Source: Burkholderia sp. Leaf177
GTDB taxonomy: Bacteria; Pseudomonadota; Gammaproteobacteria; Burkholderiales; Burkholderiaceae
Length of the DNA stretch: 64,000 nt
Assembly: GCF_001424345.1 (NCBI RefSeq)
Contig: NZ_LMPF01000003.1
Span: 53,017 to 117,016 of the forward strand
Direction: 5' to 3'
Part shown: positions 26,543 to 33,659 of the stretch, piece by piece
Layout: each line of letters starts with the position of its first letter
How positions within the stretch are numbered: position 1 is the first letter of the stretch
Made by a program: the position numbers and the translations under genes
Notes under the pieces: generated by a model
Database searches by the model: none
The model's input: only the letters and a program-made list of their open reading frames with translations
Told to the model about the DNA's origin: nothing

Positions 26543-26848
26543 ATGACTCGTTCAAAGCATCAAAAGAAGGAAGTTGAAGAAGCACTACGGCACGCAGAGT
26601 CTCACGGGTGGCGCGTTGAACCAGGCGGAAGCCATGCATGGGGACGGATGTATTGCCCATATAACGAAGCCACTTGCCGTTGCGGCGAGTTTTGCATTAC
26701 CAGCATCTGGAGCACGCCCAAGAATGCGGTCAATCACGCGCGAGCGATCAAACGCGTAGTAGACAACTGCGCAATCCAGCCTGCAAAGGTTTCCCATCAG
26801 TCAGCGGTCTTACTTGAATTTAAGCCATGGAATACACGTTCACATTGA
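26543..26848 (+). CDS. putative HicA-like toxin (first gene of a toxin-antitoxin-like pair)
   Basis: A 101-residue protein. Layout matches a HicA-like double-stranded-RNA-binding fold: an N-terminal helix (KKEVEEALRHAESHGW, 8-23), a strand with the potential catalytic GGSHAWGR (28-35, His31), a second strand and helix (FCITSIWSTPKNAVNHARAIKRVV, in parts). Between them sits a Cys cluster, C38, C45, C47 and C51, that could bind zinc, which classical HicA lacks. The start is chosen for GGAG 6 bases upstream. It overlaps the following HTH gene by 22 bases, in the toxin-first order of hicAB. Family assignment is from pattern only; toxicity is inferred. Confidence 0.6.
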   Translation: MTRSKHQKKEVEEALRHAESHGWRVEPGGSHAWGRMYCPYNEATCRCGEFCITSIWSTPKNAVNHARAIKRVVDNCAIQPAKVSHQSAVLLEFKPWNTRSH

Positions 26849-27351
26849 AATACCGGCTGTCGGATAACGACTGCGATCACGAAGAGCTGATCGGGCGGCT
26901 TGGCGCTGCCGGATGCGACGACGCGCTGATTGGTGTTGGACAGGCCGGCCGCATCGCGCTTGAATTCACGCGCGAAGCAGACAGCGCGGAAGCTGCGTTG
27001 ATGAGCGCGTTGAAGGACGTGAAAACGGCCGTTCCATCGGCCACGCTGGTGGAGGCATCGCCGGATTTTGTAGGCCTGACCGACGTCGCCGATACCATTG
27101 GTGTCACGCGCCAGAACATGCGCAAGCTGATGCTTGCGAATCCGTCAACCTTTCCTGCGCCGGTTCACGAAGGCAGCGCAGTGGTCTGGCATCTGGCAGA
27201 GATTCTGGACTGGCTCAACGCTCGTGGAACGTATCAACTCGAGCGGGCCGTGCATGAAGTCGCAGCTACGACCATGCAAATCAACTTGGCTAAAGAGGCG
27301 GTACACGGGTTGCCCAAGACGCAATCGGTGCTGCAAAAACTGGTTCGTTGA
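26827..27351 (+). CDS. HTH DNA-binding protein, putative antitoxin and autorepressor
   Basis: A 174-residue protein. Residues 1-80 form an alpha/beta domain (MEYTFTLKYRL, ALIGVGQAGRIALEF, then a helix SAEAALMSALKDV and a strand SATLVEA) that could be the toxin-binding part. Residues about 83-131 are a MerR/AlpA-like winged helix: LTDVADTIGVTRQNMRKLM followed by FPAPVHEGSAVVWHLAEILDWL. The C-terminal helix (QINLAKEAVHGL) may dimerise. It starts within the upstream gene (22-base overlap), so both are co-translated. The 40-bp palindrome in front of the operon is the obvious operator for it. Not a canonical HicB by sequence. Confidence 0.65.
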   Translation: MEYTFTLKYRLSDNDCDHEELIGRLGAAGCDDALIGVGQAGRIALEFTREADSAEAALMSALKDVKTAVPSATLVEASPDFVGLTDVADTIGVTRQNMRKLMLANPSTFPAPVHEGSAVVWHLAEILDWLNARGTYQLERAVHEVAATTMQINLAKEAVHGLPKTQSVLQKLVR

Positions 27352-27393
27352 TAAAACCACGTTCCGGGCGGCGCACCCGGAACGCGGTTTTAT
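27351..27393. terminator. bidirectional rho-independent terminator
   Basis: CGTTCCGGG pairs with CCCGGAACG around a 7-base loop, and the stem continues after one A-C mismatch with AAAACC/GGTTTT. A-rich and T-rich flanks make it work both for the HTH gene (plus strand) and for prpE (minus strand), whose stop codons lie within or next to it. Confidence 0.85.
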
Positions 27394-29282
27394 CGTGTCA
27401 GCGCTTCTTTCACCTGCAGCAGTGCTCCAGCGTCTTCGATCATTGGCAGGTCGCCTGGATCGCGGCCTTCGGCCAGCGCGGCAATCGCGCGTCGAAGCAG
27501 TTTGCCCGAGCGGGTCTTCGGCAGCATCGCGAGAAAATGCACGCGGGCGGGACGCGCAATCGCACCAAGCTGTGAATCCACACTGCGTGCAAGTTCCGCT
27601 TCAAGCGCTTCGCGTGCGCCTGGCTGATCCAGCGCCTGGGCGTCGCGCAAAACAACGAACGCCAGAGCGGCTTGACCCTTGACCGGATCGGCAACGCCTA
27701 CAACGGCCACTTCCGCCACCGCCCGATGACTGCTGATCGCCTCTTCAATCTCGCGCGTCCCCAGCCGGTGCCCCGCGACGTTGATCACGTCATCGGTGCG
27801 CCCGAGAATGGAAACGTAGCGGTCTTCGTCGGCCACACCCCAATCGAAGGTCGAATACAACTGATGCCCGGGAACGCTCTGCCAGTAAGTCTTGATGAAC
27901 CGCGAATCGTCGCCCCAGACGGTTTGCATGCAACCGGGCGGCAACGGATAGTCGAGCGCGATCACGCCCTTCTCGCCCGCTTCGCAAATCTCGCCGGTTG
28001 CCTCGTTGCGCACGGTCAGGGCAAAGCCCATCGACGGCACGCCGGGAGAACCCAGCTTCGGCGGCAACGCTTCAATGCCGCGAGGAATCGCGATCATCGG
28101 CCAGCCGGTTTCGGTTTGCCAGTAGTTATCGACCACGGGCTTTTTCAGCGCGCCCTGGATCCATTGCGCGGTGGGTTCGTCGAGTGGTTCACCAGCCAGA
28201 AACAGCGTGCGCAAACTCGATAAATCCGCTTGCTCCATCAGCTTCGGGTCCTGTTTCTTGAGCACGCGCAGCGCGGTCGGTGCGGTGAACATCAGGTTGA
28301 TCTTGTGCTGCTCGATAATGCGCCACCAGATCCCGCCGTCCGGGCGAATGGGCGTGCCTTCGTACATGACCGTGGTCAGTCCGGCAATCAGCGGCGCATA
28401 GATGATGTAGCTGTGCCCGACCACCCAGCCCACGTCCGACGCGGTCCACATGGTGTCGCCGGGTTTGCCCTGGAAGATGTGTTCCATCGAAGCCGCCAGC
28501 GCCACCGCGTACCCGCCCACGTCGCGCTGCACGCCCTTCGGCTTGCCGGTCGTGCCGGACGTATAAAGCACGTACGACGGTTCGTTCGATTCGAGCCATA
28601 CGCACGGGACCTGGGCATCAAAGAACTGTTCGCGCAGCGGTTCGTAATCGACCAGATAAGGCGCTTGCAGGCGTTCCGGCGCGAGTTGCCGGTCGATCAG
28701 CAACACGTTCGCCACTTTGTGTTCGGCGCGGGCGAGCGCTTCATCGACGAGCGGCGTGTAGTCGATCACCCTGCCCGCGCGCGCGCCCGCATCGGCGGAG
28801 ACGATCAAGACGGGCGTGGCGTCGTCGATCCGCGCCGCCAGACTCGGTGCCGCGAAGCCGCCGAACACGACCGAATGCACCGCGCCGAGCCGCGCGCACG
28901 CGAGCATTGCAAACAGGGCTTCGGGGATCATCGGCAAGTAGATGAGCACGCGTTCGCCCTGCTTGACGCCGAGCGAGCGCATCACGGCGGCCATCCGGTT
29001 CACTTCGCCGTGCAGTTCGGCGTAGGTGTAACGCCGCTCGATGCCCGTTTCCGTCGATACATACACGAGCGCATTTTGCTGTGCGCGCGATGCCAGATGA
29101 CGGTCGACAGCGTTGTAGCAGAGATTGGTCTTGCCGCCGACAAACCAGCGCGCAAACGGCGGATTGCTGCGATCGAGCACCTGGTCGAACGGCGTTTCCC
29201 AGTGGATGCGCCCGGCCTGTTCGCCCCAGAACGATTCCGGATCGTCGATGGAACGGCGGTGAGCTTCACGATAAGTAGGCAT
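27390..29282 (-). CDS. prpE: propionyl-CoA synthetase (propionate-CoA ligase)
   Basis: A 630-residue adenylate-forming enzyme. The N-terminal AcsA-like region (ESFWGEQAGRIHWETPFDQVLD, FVGGKTNLCYNAVDRHL) and overall length fit PrpE rather than acetyl-CoA synthetase. The ATP/AMP motifs are YTSGTTGKPKG (about 240), YWQTETGWPM (about 390), STFDWGVADEDRY (hinge) and the C-terminal catalytic Lys in PKTRSGKLLRR. It converts propionate, CoA and ATP to propionyl-CoA for the methylcitrate cycle. No prpBCD genes are nearby, so it stands alone here, perhaps serving odd-chain or propionate-derived carbon. Confidence 0.92.
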   Translation of the reverse strand: MPTYREAHRRSIDDPESFWGEQAGRIHWETPFDQVLDRSNPPFARWFVGGKTNLCYNAVDRHLASRAQQNALVYVSTETGIERRYTYAELHGEVNRMAAVMRSLGVKQGERVLIYLPMIPEALFAMLACARLGAVHSVVFGGFAAPSLAARIDDATPVLIVSADAGARAGRVIDYTPLVDEALARAEHKVANVLLIDRQLAPERLQAPYLVDYEPLREQFFDAQVPCVWLESNEPSYVLYTSGTTGKPKGVQRDVGGYAVALAASMEHIFQGKPGDTMWTASDVGWVVGHSYIIYAPLIAGLTTVMYEGTPIRPDGGIWWRIIEQHKINLMFTAPTALRVLKKQDPKLMEQADLSSLRTLFLAGEPLDEPTAQWIQGALKKPVVDNYWQTETGWPMIAIPRGIEALPPKLGSPGVPSMGFALTVRNEATGEICEAGEKGVIALDYPLPPGCMQTVWGDDSRFIKTYWQSVPGHQLYSTFDWGVADEDRYVSILGRTDDVINVAGHRLGTREIEEAISSHRAVAEVAVVGVADPVKGQAALAFVVLRDAQALDQPGAREALEAELARSVDSQLGAIARPARVHFLAMLPKTRSGKLLRRAIAALAEGRDPGDLPMIEDAGALLQVKEALTR

Positions 29283-29405
29283 TCGAACCTCTGTCGGGTA
29301 GCGGAATCGCCGCGCCGGTTGATTCCGGACGCGGCGAATTGCTCCTGAGCATAGTTCAGCCGGTAATACCGTGCTAGAGAGGGACGGCCCTGATTTGATC
29401 CAGCG

Positions 29406-29924
29406 TCATGGCATCTGGAGACGCGGTTTATTCGGTTTATCGATGGAAGGCGCTTTCGACAAGTCCGGACCCGAATGCTTGAGCAACACGGGCGCAAGTT
29501 CGTTCGCCACGCGCATGCTCGACACCACGACCAGACGCAAGCCGCTGCCCTCGCACATGCCGCGCACCGTTTCACGTGTCGACGCCCGTGCCTCGATGCG
29601 CGGCTCGATCACGATCAGGCCACGGCAATACGCCGTGAGGGCGGTCTGGTTCGATCGCAGCCAGGCGGAGCGCAGGCGAAGATCGTCGGCGGGTTCGTCG
29701 GGGCAATACTCCGCGACGATCACGAACGGCGCCTTCAGCGCAAGCAAACGTTTCATTTCAGCGCCCCACGCGAAGGCGTAACCGGGCTGCACCGAGCGGC
29801 GGCGCAATCGCACGAGCGGAAAACGGGCGGCGTCGTGCATCCGCTGATTGGGGACATCGGACGGTTCGATCGTTCGCGGTGCGGATGTCGCTGATGCTGC
29901 GGTTTGAGATTGGATGGCGATCAC
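29406..29924 (-). CDS. hypothetical protein, second gene of a Fur-box operon
   Basis: A 172-residue soluble protein that I do not recognise. It has a hydrophobic strand-helix alternation (ALKAPFVIVAEYCPDEP, LTAYCRGLIVIEPRIEA, SGLRLVVVSSMRVANELAP), suggesting a small Rossmann-like or STAS-like alpha/beta fold, with a Pro/Lys-rich C-terminal tail. The GTG start overlaps the stop of the upstream small gene as GTGA, which supports translational coupling. A frame-open extension upstream exists but is Arg-rich. Iron-dependent control through the shared upstream site is an inference. Confidence 0.6.
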   Translation of the reverse strand: MIAIQSQTAASATSAPRTIEPSDVPNQRMHDAARFPLVRLRRRSVQPGYAFAWGAEMKRLLALKAPFVIVAEYCPDEPADDLRLRSAWLRSNQTALTAYCRGLIVIEPRIEARASTRETVRGMCEGSGLRLVVVSSMRVANELAPVLLKHSGPDLSKAPSIDKPNKPRLQMP

Positions 29925-30184
29925 AGCGGTCTCGTACTCCAGAAATTCATTACTAAAGCCAGGTTCGCGACTATCGGGCGGCGCGAGAAGCGCGGCCGCC
30001 GAGCCTGTACGGCGTTTTGCATCGCGGGTTTCGATGCCGCTTTTGAAGCGTCGCCGAGCCAGGCGTGGCGAGTTGTCTCGATCACACGCGCCGCGTTGAC
30101 GGATACAACCTGCGTTGCCCGGCTGGATTCGGGCGACGAAGCGTGCATAAAACCGGGCGATTTATCGGGCGTCGTTTGGGTCAA
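29921..30184 (-). CDS. small hypothetical protein preceded by a Fur-box-like site
   Basis: An 87-residue protein starting at a TTG that follows AGGAGG with 6 bases between, the best ribosome-binding site in this area; an ATG 48 bases upstream lacks one. The first half is Ser/Thr/Ala-rich, the second half basic with RRPRFSRRP. A HemP/HmuP identity was considered because of the Fur-box context, size and a WLGDAS stretch, but the family's C-terminal GKLIL signature is missing. The stop overlaps the next gene. Function unknown. Confidence 0.5.
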   Translation of the reverse strand: MTQTTPDKSPGFMHASSPESSRATQVVSVNAARVIETTRHAWLGDASKAASKPAMQNAVQARRPRFSRRPIVANLALVMNFWSTRPL

Positions 30185-30215
30185 GGTGGACCTCCTGTCG
30201 TCCGATGCATTGTAA

Positions 30216-30234
30216 TTGCGAATCATTCTCACTT
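30216..30234 (-). promoter_or_regulatory. Fur-box-like operator
   Basis: The minus strand reads AAGTGAGAATGATTCGCAA. The GAGAATGATTCGCA core resembles Fur sites found in front of Burkholderia iron genes. It lies about 32 bases upstream of the TTG start of the small gene, at a place where a repressor would overlap the promoter. Identified by eye, no scoring matrix was used. Confidence 0.6.
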
Positions 30235-30292
30235 ACAAGCGAGAATTTTGGGGCGGGGCCGTGCGGAACGTTTGAGCCGTTGTGCAGAAACT

Positions 30293-30334
30293 AAAAAGCC
30301 GAACACGCTGCAGAAAACAGCGCGTTCGGCTTTT
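30293..30334 (-). terminator. rho-independent terminator of uvrD-mtnN
   Basis: A 17-position stem with one A-C mismatch (AAAAGCCGAAC.CGCTG and its complement) around a 7-base loop. On the minus strand it ends in five T residues, directly after the mtnN stop, so it terminates that operon. Confidence 0.85.
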
Positions 30335-30348
30335 GGAAGGGAAAGGGT

Positions 30349-31107
30349 TTAAGCGCGCTCGGCCAGGAACCGTCGCAGGATGCCGGACGAATACGCGCCG
30401 CCAAGCGCGTGGAGGAAGTCGAGGAATGATTCCGGCGCGTCGGCGTCGGCGGTATCGGACACGGTGCGAACCACGGCGCACGGCACGTCGTATTCGTAGC
30501 AAATCTGCGCGAGCGCGGCGCCTTCCATCTCGACCGCAAGCGCCTCGGGCAAGGCGGCGCGCAATGCGTTCACCTCCGCGTGACTCGATACAAACCGGTC
30601 CCCGCTCACAATCAGCCCGCGATGCAAACGCGGCGGATGCACGCCAAAACGCGCTTCGAGCGCCGCGTGTTCATCGGCGAGAAATGCTGTGCAGGCTTTC
30701 GCCAGCGCATCGCTCAATTCAGCATTCGCGGCAAAACGCGCCACGCCGAGCAACGGTACTTCGAAACGCGGAAACAGCGGCGACGCATCCAGATCATGCT
30801 GCATCAAGGTATCACCGATCACGATATCGCCCACGCGCACGTCTTCCCGAACGCCGCCCGCCACGCCCGTGAACACGATTGCCTCGACGCCGAACACATG
30901 AATCAGCGCGCTCGCCGTAGCCGCCGCAGCCACTTTGCCGACGCGCGCCAGCGTCACCACGCACGCCACGCCATGCGCCGTCCCGACGTGATATTCGCGC
31001 CGCCCGATCACCTCCGTACGCACGTTCCCGGCAACACGCATTGCATCGATAAGATCGCCCTGTTCCTGCGGCAACGCGGCCATGATGCCGAGCCGGTCGA
31101 TCTTCAT
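30349..31107 (-). CDS. mtnN: 5'-methylthioadenosine/S-adenosylhomocysteine nucleosidase
   Basis: A 252-residue phosphorylase/nucleosidase-fold enzyme. MKIDRLGIMAALPQEQGDLI with the catalytic Glu near residue 15, FTGVAGGV, GDIVIGDTLMQHDLD, SGDRFV, and the substrate motif LAVEMEGAALAQIC with VRTVSDTAD (catalytic Asp) are all present. It cleaves adenine from methylthioadenosine and S-adenosylhomocysteine, feeding methionine salvage and the autoinducer-2 pathway. The ATG overlaps the uvrD stop (ATGA), so the two genes form one operon. Confidence 0.93.
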   Translation of the reverse strand: MKIDRLGIMAALPQEQGDLIDAMRVAGNVRTEVIGRREYHVGTAHGVACVVTLARVGKVAAAATASALIHVFGVEAIVFTGVAGGVREDVRVGDIVIGDTLMQHDLDASPLFPRFEVPLLGVARFAANAELSDALAKACTAFLADEHAALEARFGVHPPRLHRGLIVSGDRFVSSHAEVNALRAALPEALAVEMEGAALAQICYEYDVPCAVVRTVSDTADADAPESFLDFLHALGGAYSSGILRRFLAERA

Positions 31108-33473
31108 TCAACCGCCTGCAACTTCGCCACTGCCAACGCGAGCCATTTCTCGCCATGACGCTTAAAGCGAACTTGCGCCTTCGCGTCGGTCCCCGCGCCT
31201 TCCAGCGCGATCACCGTGCCTTCGCCAAATTTGTTGTGGAAGACCGGCTGGCCGATCTTGAAGCCGGTATCGGCCGCGCGCTGGTTGTTGGCGAACGCGG
31301 GCAACGGTTTGCCTGCATCGGGGTCCGTGTACGCGGCGCGCTCGCCACGTTCCTGTCCCGGGCGCGCGAACCAGTCGCGGCCCCAGCCGGCGTTGTCCGC
31401 ACGACCGCCCCAGCGCGCGCCCGCTTCGACTTTCGGCGTGAGCCACTTGAGCGACTCTTCCGGGAGTTCATCGAAGAAACGGGAGCGAATGTTGTAGCGC
31501 GTCTGGCCATGCAACATCCGGCTCTGTGCAAACGATAAATACAAGCGCTCCTTTGCCCGCGTGATCGCCACATATGCAAGACGCCGCTCTTCTTCGAGCC
31601 CGTCGCTTTCCTGCGCGCTGTTTTCGTGTGGAAACAAGCCCTCTTCCAGGCCGGTGATGAACACCGCCATGAATTCCAGACCCTTCGCCGCGTGCACCGT
31701 CATCAGTTGCACCGCGTCCTGTCCGGCTTGCGCCTGGTTGTCGCCGGCTTCCAGCGATGCATGCGATAAAAATCCCGCCAGCGGCGTCATGGTGTCGGGG
31801 TTTTGCGCGGGATCGGCGGGACTTTCGGGATCGAGCACATCGACTGCCGGATCATCCGTGGCGACGCCTATCTCCGGCGCGTTCGTCGCACCCGGGCGCA
31901 ACGGGATGGAGCGCGCGGGCGTATCGAGCCCGTAGCCCTCTTCCTGCACGAATGCCGCTGCCGCGTTCACCACTTCCTGCAAGTTTTCGAGCCGGTCCTG
32001 ACCTTCGCGCTCGTTCTCGTAATGCGTCGCGAGACCACTCGCGCGAACCACGTATTCGACCGTTTCCGGCAGGCTCATATGCTGCGTTTCCGCGCGGATC
32101 TTGCCGATCAATTGCGCAAAATTCGCGAGGCTCGAACCTGCTTTGCCGGCCACGTAGGGCACGGCGGCGGCCATCGAACAGTTGTAGAGACGCGCGGCGT
32201 CGGCGAGTTGTTCGATCGACCTGGCGCCAATTCCCCGGGTCGGGAAATTCACGACGCGGGCGAACGCGGTGTCGTCGTTGGGGTTGTCGATCAGACGCAA
32301 GTACGCGAGCGCGTGCTTCACTTCCTGGCGCTCGAAAAACCGCAAACCGCCATACACGCGATACGCAATGCCCGCATTCACGAGCGTATGTTCGATAGTC
32401 CGCGACTGCGCATTGCTTCTATACAGGATCGCGATTTCGCCGCGTGCCGCGCCCGCGTGAATCAGCGCCTTGATCTCCTCGATGATCCAGCCTGCTTCCT
32501 GCGTGTCGGTGGCGGCTTCGTACACGCGCACGGGTTCGCCGTGACCCGCGTCCGTGCGCAGATTCTTGCCCAGCCGACGCGAATTTTTCGCGATCAGGAA
32601 GTTGGCGGTATCGAGAATATGACCGTGCGAGCGATAGTTCTGCTCCAGCTTGATCATGTTTCGCACGTGGAATTCGCGCTCGAAATCATGCATGTTGCCG
32701 ACGTTCGCGCCACGGAACGCGTAGATGGACTGATCGTCGTCGCCCACCGCGAAGATGGCGTTGTGCTCGCCCGCAAGGATCTTGAGCCACGCGTATTGCA
32801 ACTTGTTCGTGTCCTGGAACTCATCCACGAGAATGTTGCGAAAGCGCGCCTGATAATGCGCGCGCAGCGGCGGATTGTGCGCGAGAAGCTCGTAACAACG
32901 CAGCAAGAGCTCGGGGAAATCCACCACGCCTTCGCGCTGGCATTGCTGCTCATACGCCGCGTACAACTCGACGAACTTCATGTTGAAGGCGTCGGTGGCG
33001 TCCACGTCTTTCGGACGCAGGCCTTGTTCCTTCGCATTGTTGATGAAGTACTGCAGATTCTTGGCCGGATATTTTTCATCGTCGATATTCAGGCCTTTCA
33101 TCAGCCGCTTGATGGCCGAGAGCTGGTCCGCCGTATCGAGGATCTGGAACGCCTGCGGCAGGCCGGCATCGCGGAAATGCGCGCGCAGCATGCGGTTGCA
33201 CAGGCCGTGGAAGGTGCCGATCCACATGCCGCGTGTATCGATTGGCATCATGGCCGTCAGCCGCGCCATCATTTCCTTTGCGGCCTTGTTCGTGAACGTG
33301 ACGGCGAGAATGGTTTGCGGCGATGCATAACCTTGCTGGATCAGCCACGCAATCCGCGTGATCAGGACGCGCGTCTTGCCGCTGCCCGCGCCCGCCAGGA
33401 TGAGCGCCGGCTCGTTTGGCAGCGTGACGGCGGCAAGTTGTTCGGGGTTCAGATTGGCAAGCAGATCGGGCAT
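31104..33473 (-). CDS. uvrD: ATP-dependent DNA helicase UvrD/PcrA
   Basis: About 789 residues of superfamily 1A. Motifs in order: Q-motif LNPEQLAAV, Walker A GAGSGKTRVL, Ia TFTNKAAKEM, Walker B VDEFQDTN, III GDDDQSIYAFRGA, IV LEQNYRS, V VQLMTVHAAKGLEF and VI YVAITRAKERLYL. The C-terminal 60 residues form a Tudor-like domain (VFHNKFGEGTVIALEG) that contacts RNA polymerase. It unwinds DNA in nucleotide excision and mismatch repair. I chose the ATG of MPDLLANL; another ATG 27 bases upstream has no motif sense. Coupled with mtnN. Confidence 0.93.
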   Translation of the reverse strand: MPDLLANLNPEQLAAVTLPNEPALILAGAGSGKTRVLITRIAWLIQQGYASPQTILAVTFTNKAAKEMMARLTAMMPIDTRGMWIGTFHGLCNRMLRAHFRDAGLPQAFQILDTADQLSAIKRLMKGLNIDDEKYPAKNLQYFINNAKEQGLRPKDVDATDAFNMKFVELYAAYEQQCQREGVVDFPELLLRCYELLAHNPPLRAHYQARFRNILVDEFQDTNKLQYAWLKILAGEHNAIFAVGDDDQSIYAFRGANVGNMHDFEREFHVRNMIKLEQNYRSHGHILDTANFLIAKNSRRLGKNLRTDAGHGEPVRVYEAATDTQEAGWIIEEIKALIHAGAARGEIAILYRSNAQSRTIEHTLVNAGIAYRVYGGLRFFERQEVKHALAYLRLIDNPNDDTAFARVVNFPTRGIGARSIEQLADAARLYNCSMAAAVPYVAGKAGSSLANFAQLIGKIRAETQHMSLPETVEYVVRASGLATHYENEREGQDRLENLQEVVNAAAAFVQEEGYGLDTPARSIPLRPGATNAPEIGVATDDPAVDVLDPESPADPAQNPDTMTPLAGFLSHASLEAGDNQAQAGQDAVQLMTVHAAKGLEFMAVFITGLEEGLFPHENSAQESDGLEEERRLAYVAITRAKERLYLSFAQSRMLHGQTRYNIRSRFFDELPEESLKWLTPKVEAGARWGGRADNAGWGRDWFARPGQERGERAAYTDPDAGKPLPAFANNQRAADTGFKIGQPVFHNKFGEGTVIALEGAGTDAKAQVRFKRHGEKWLALAVAKLQAVE

Positions 33474-33659
33474 GGGCGAGTCTTCCGGTGGGCCGAACAT
33501 TATAAGACCGCGCGACCGGACACGTTTTTGGAACGAACGGCGGCCAGTCCGCCCCGGAGCGCCAAAATCGGCTGCCGCGCCGGTAAGACCTTATAATTCA
33601 CCGATGTCGCTGGTCGACCCCCGCTTCTTTTTTACGCAATTTTCGGCAGATCCCACCCC

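Noticed and set aside
29921..30184. HemP/HmuP identity for the small gene behind the Fur-like site
   Set aside because: Size and context fit, but the family's C-terminal signature (YxLR...GKLIL) is absent in this frame and I found no frame shift that restores it.
31803..33596. 597-codon plus-strand frame opposite uvrD
   Set aside because: Shadow of uvrD, whose helicase motifs are all in place. No domain sense in the antisense product.
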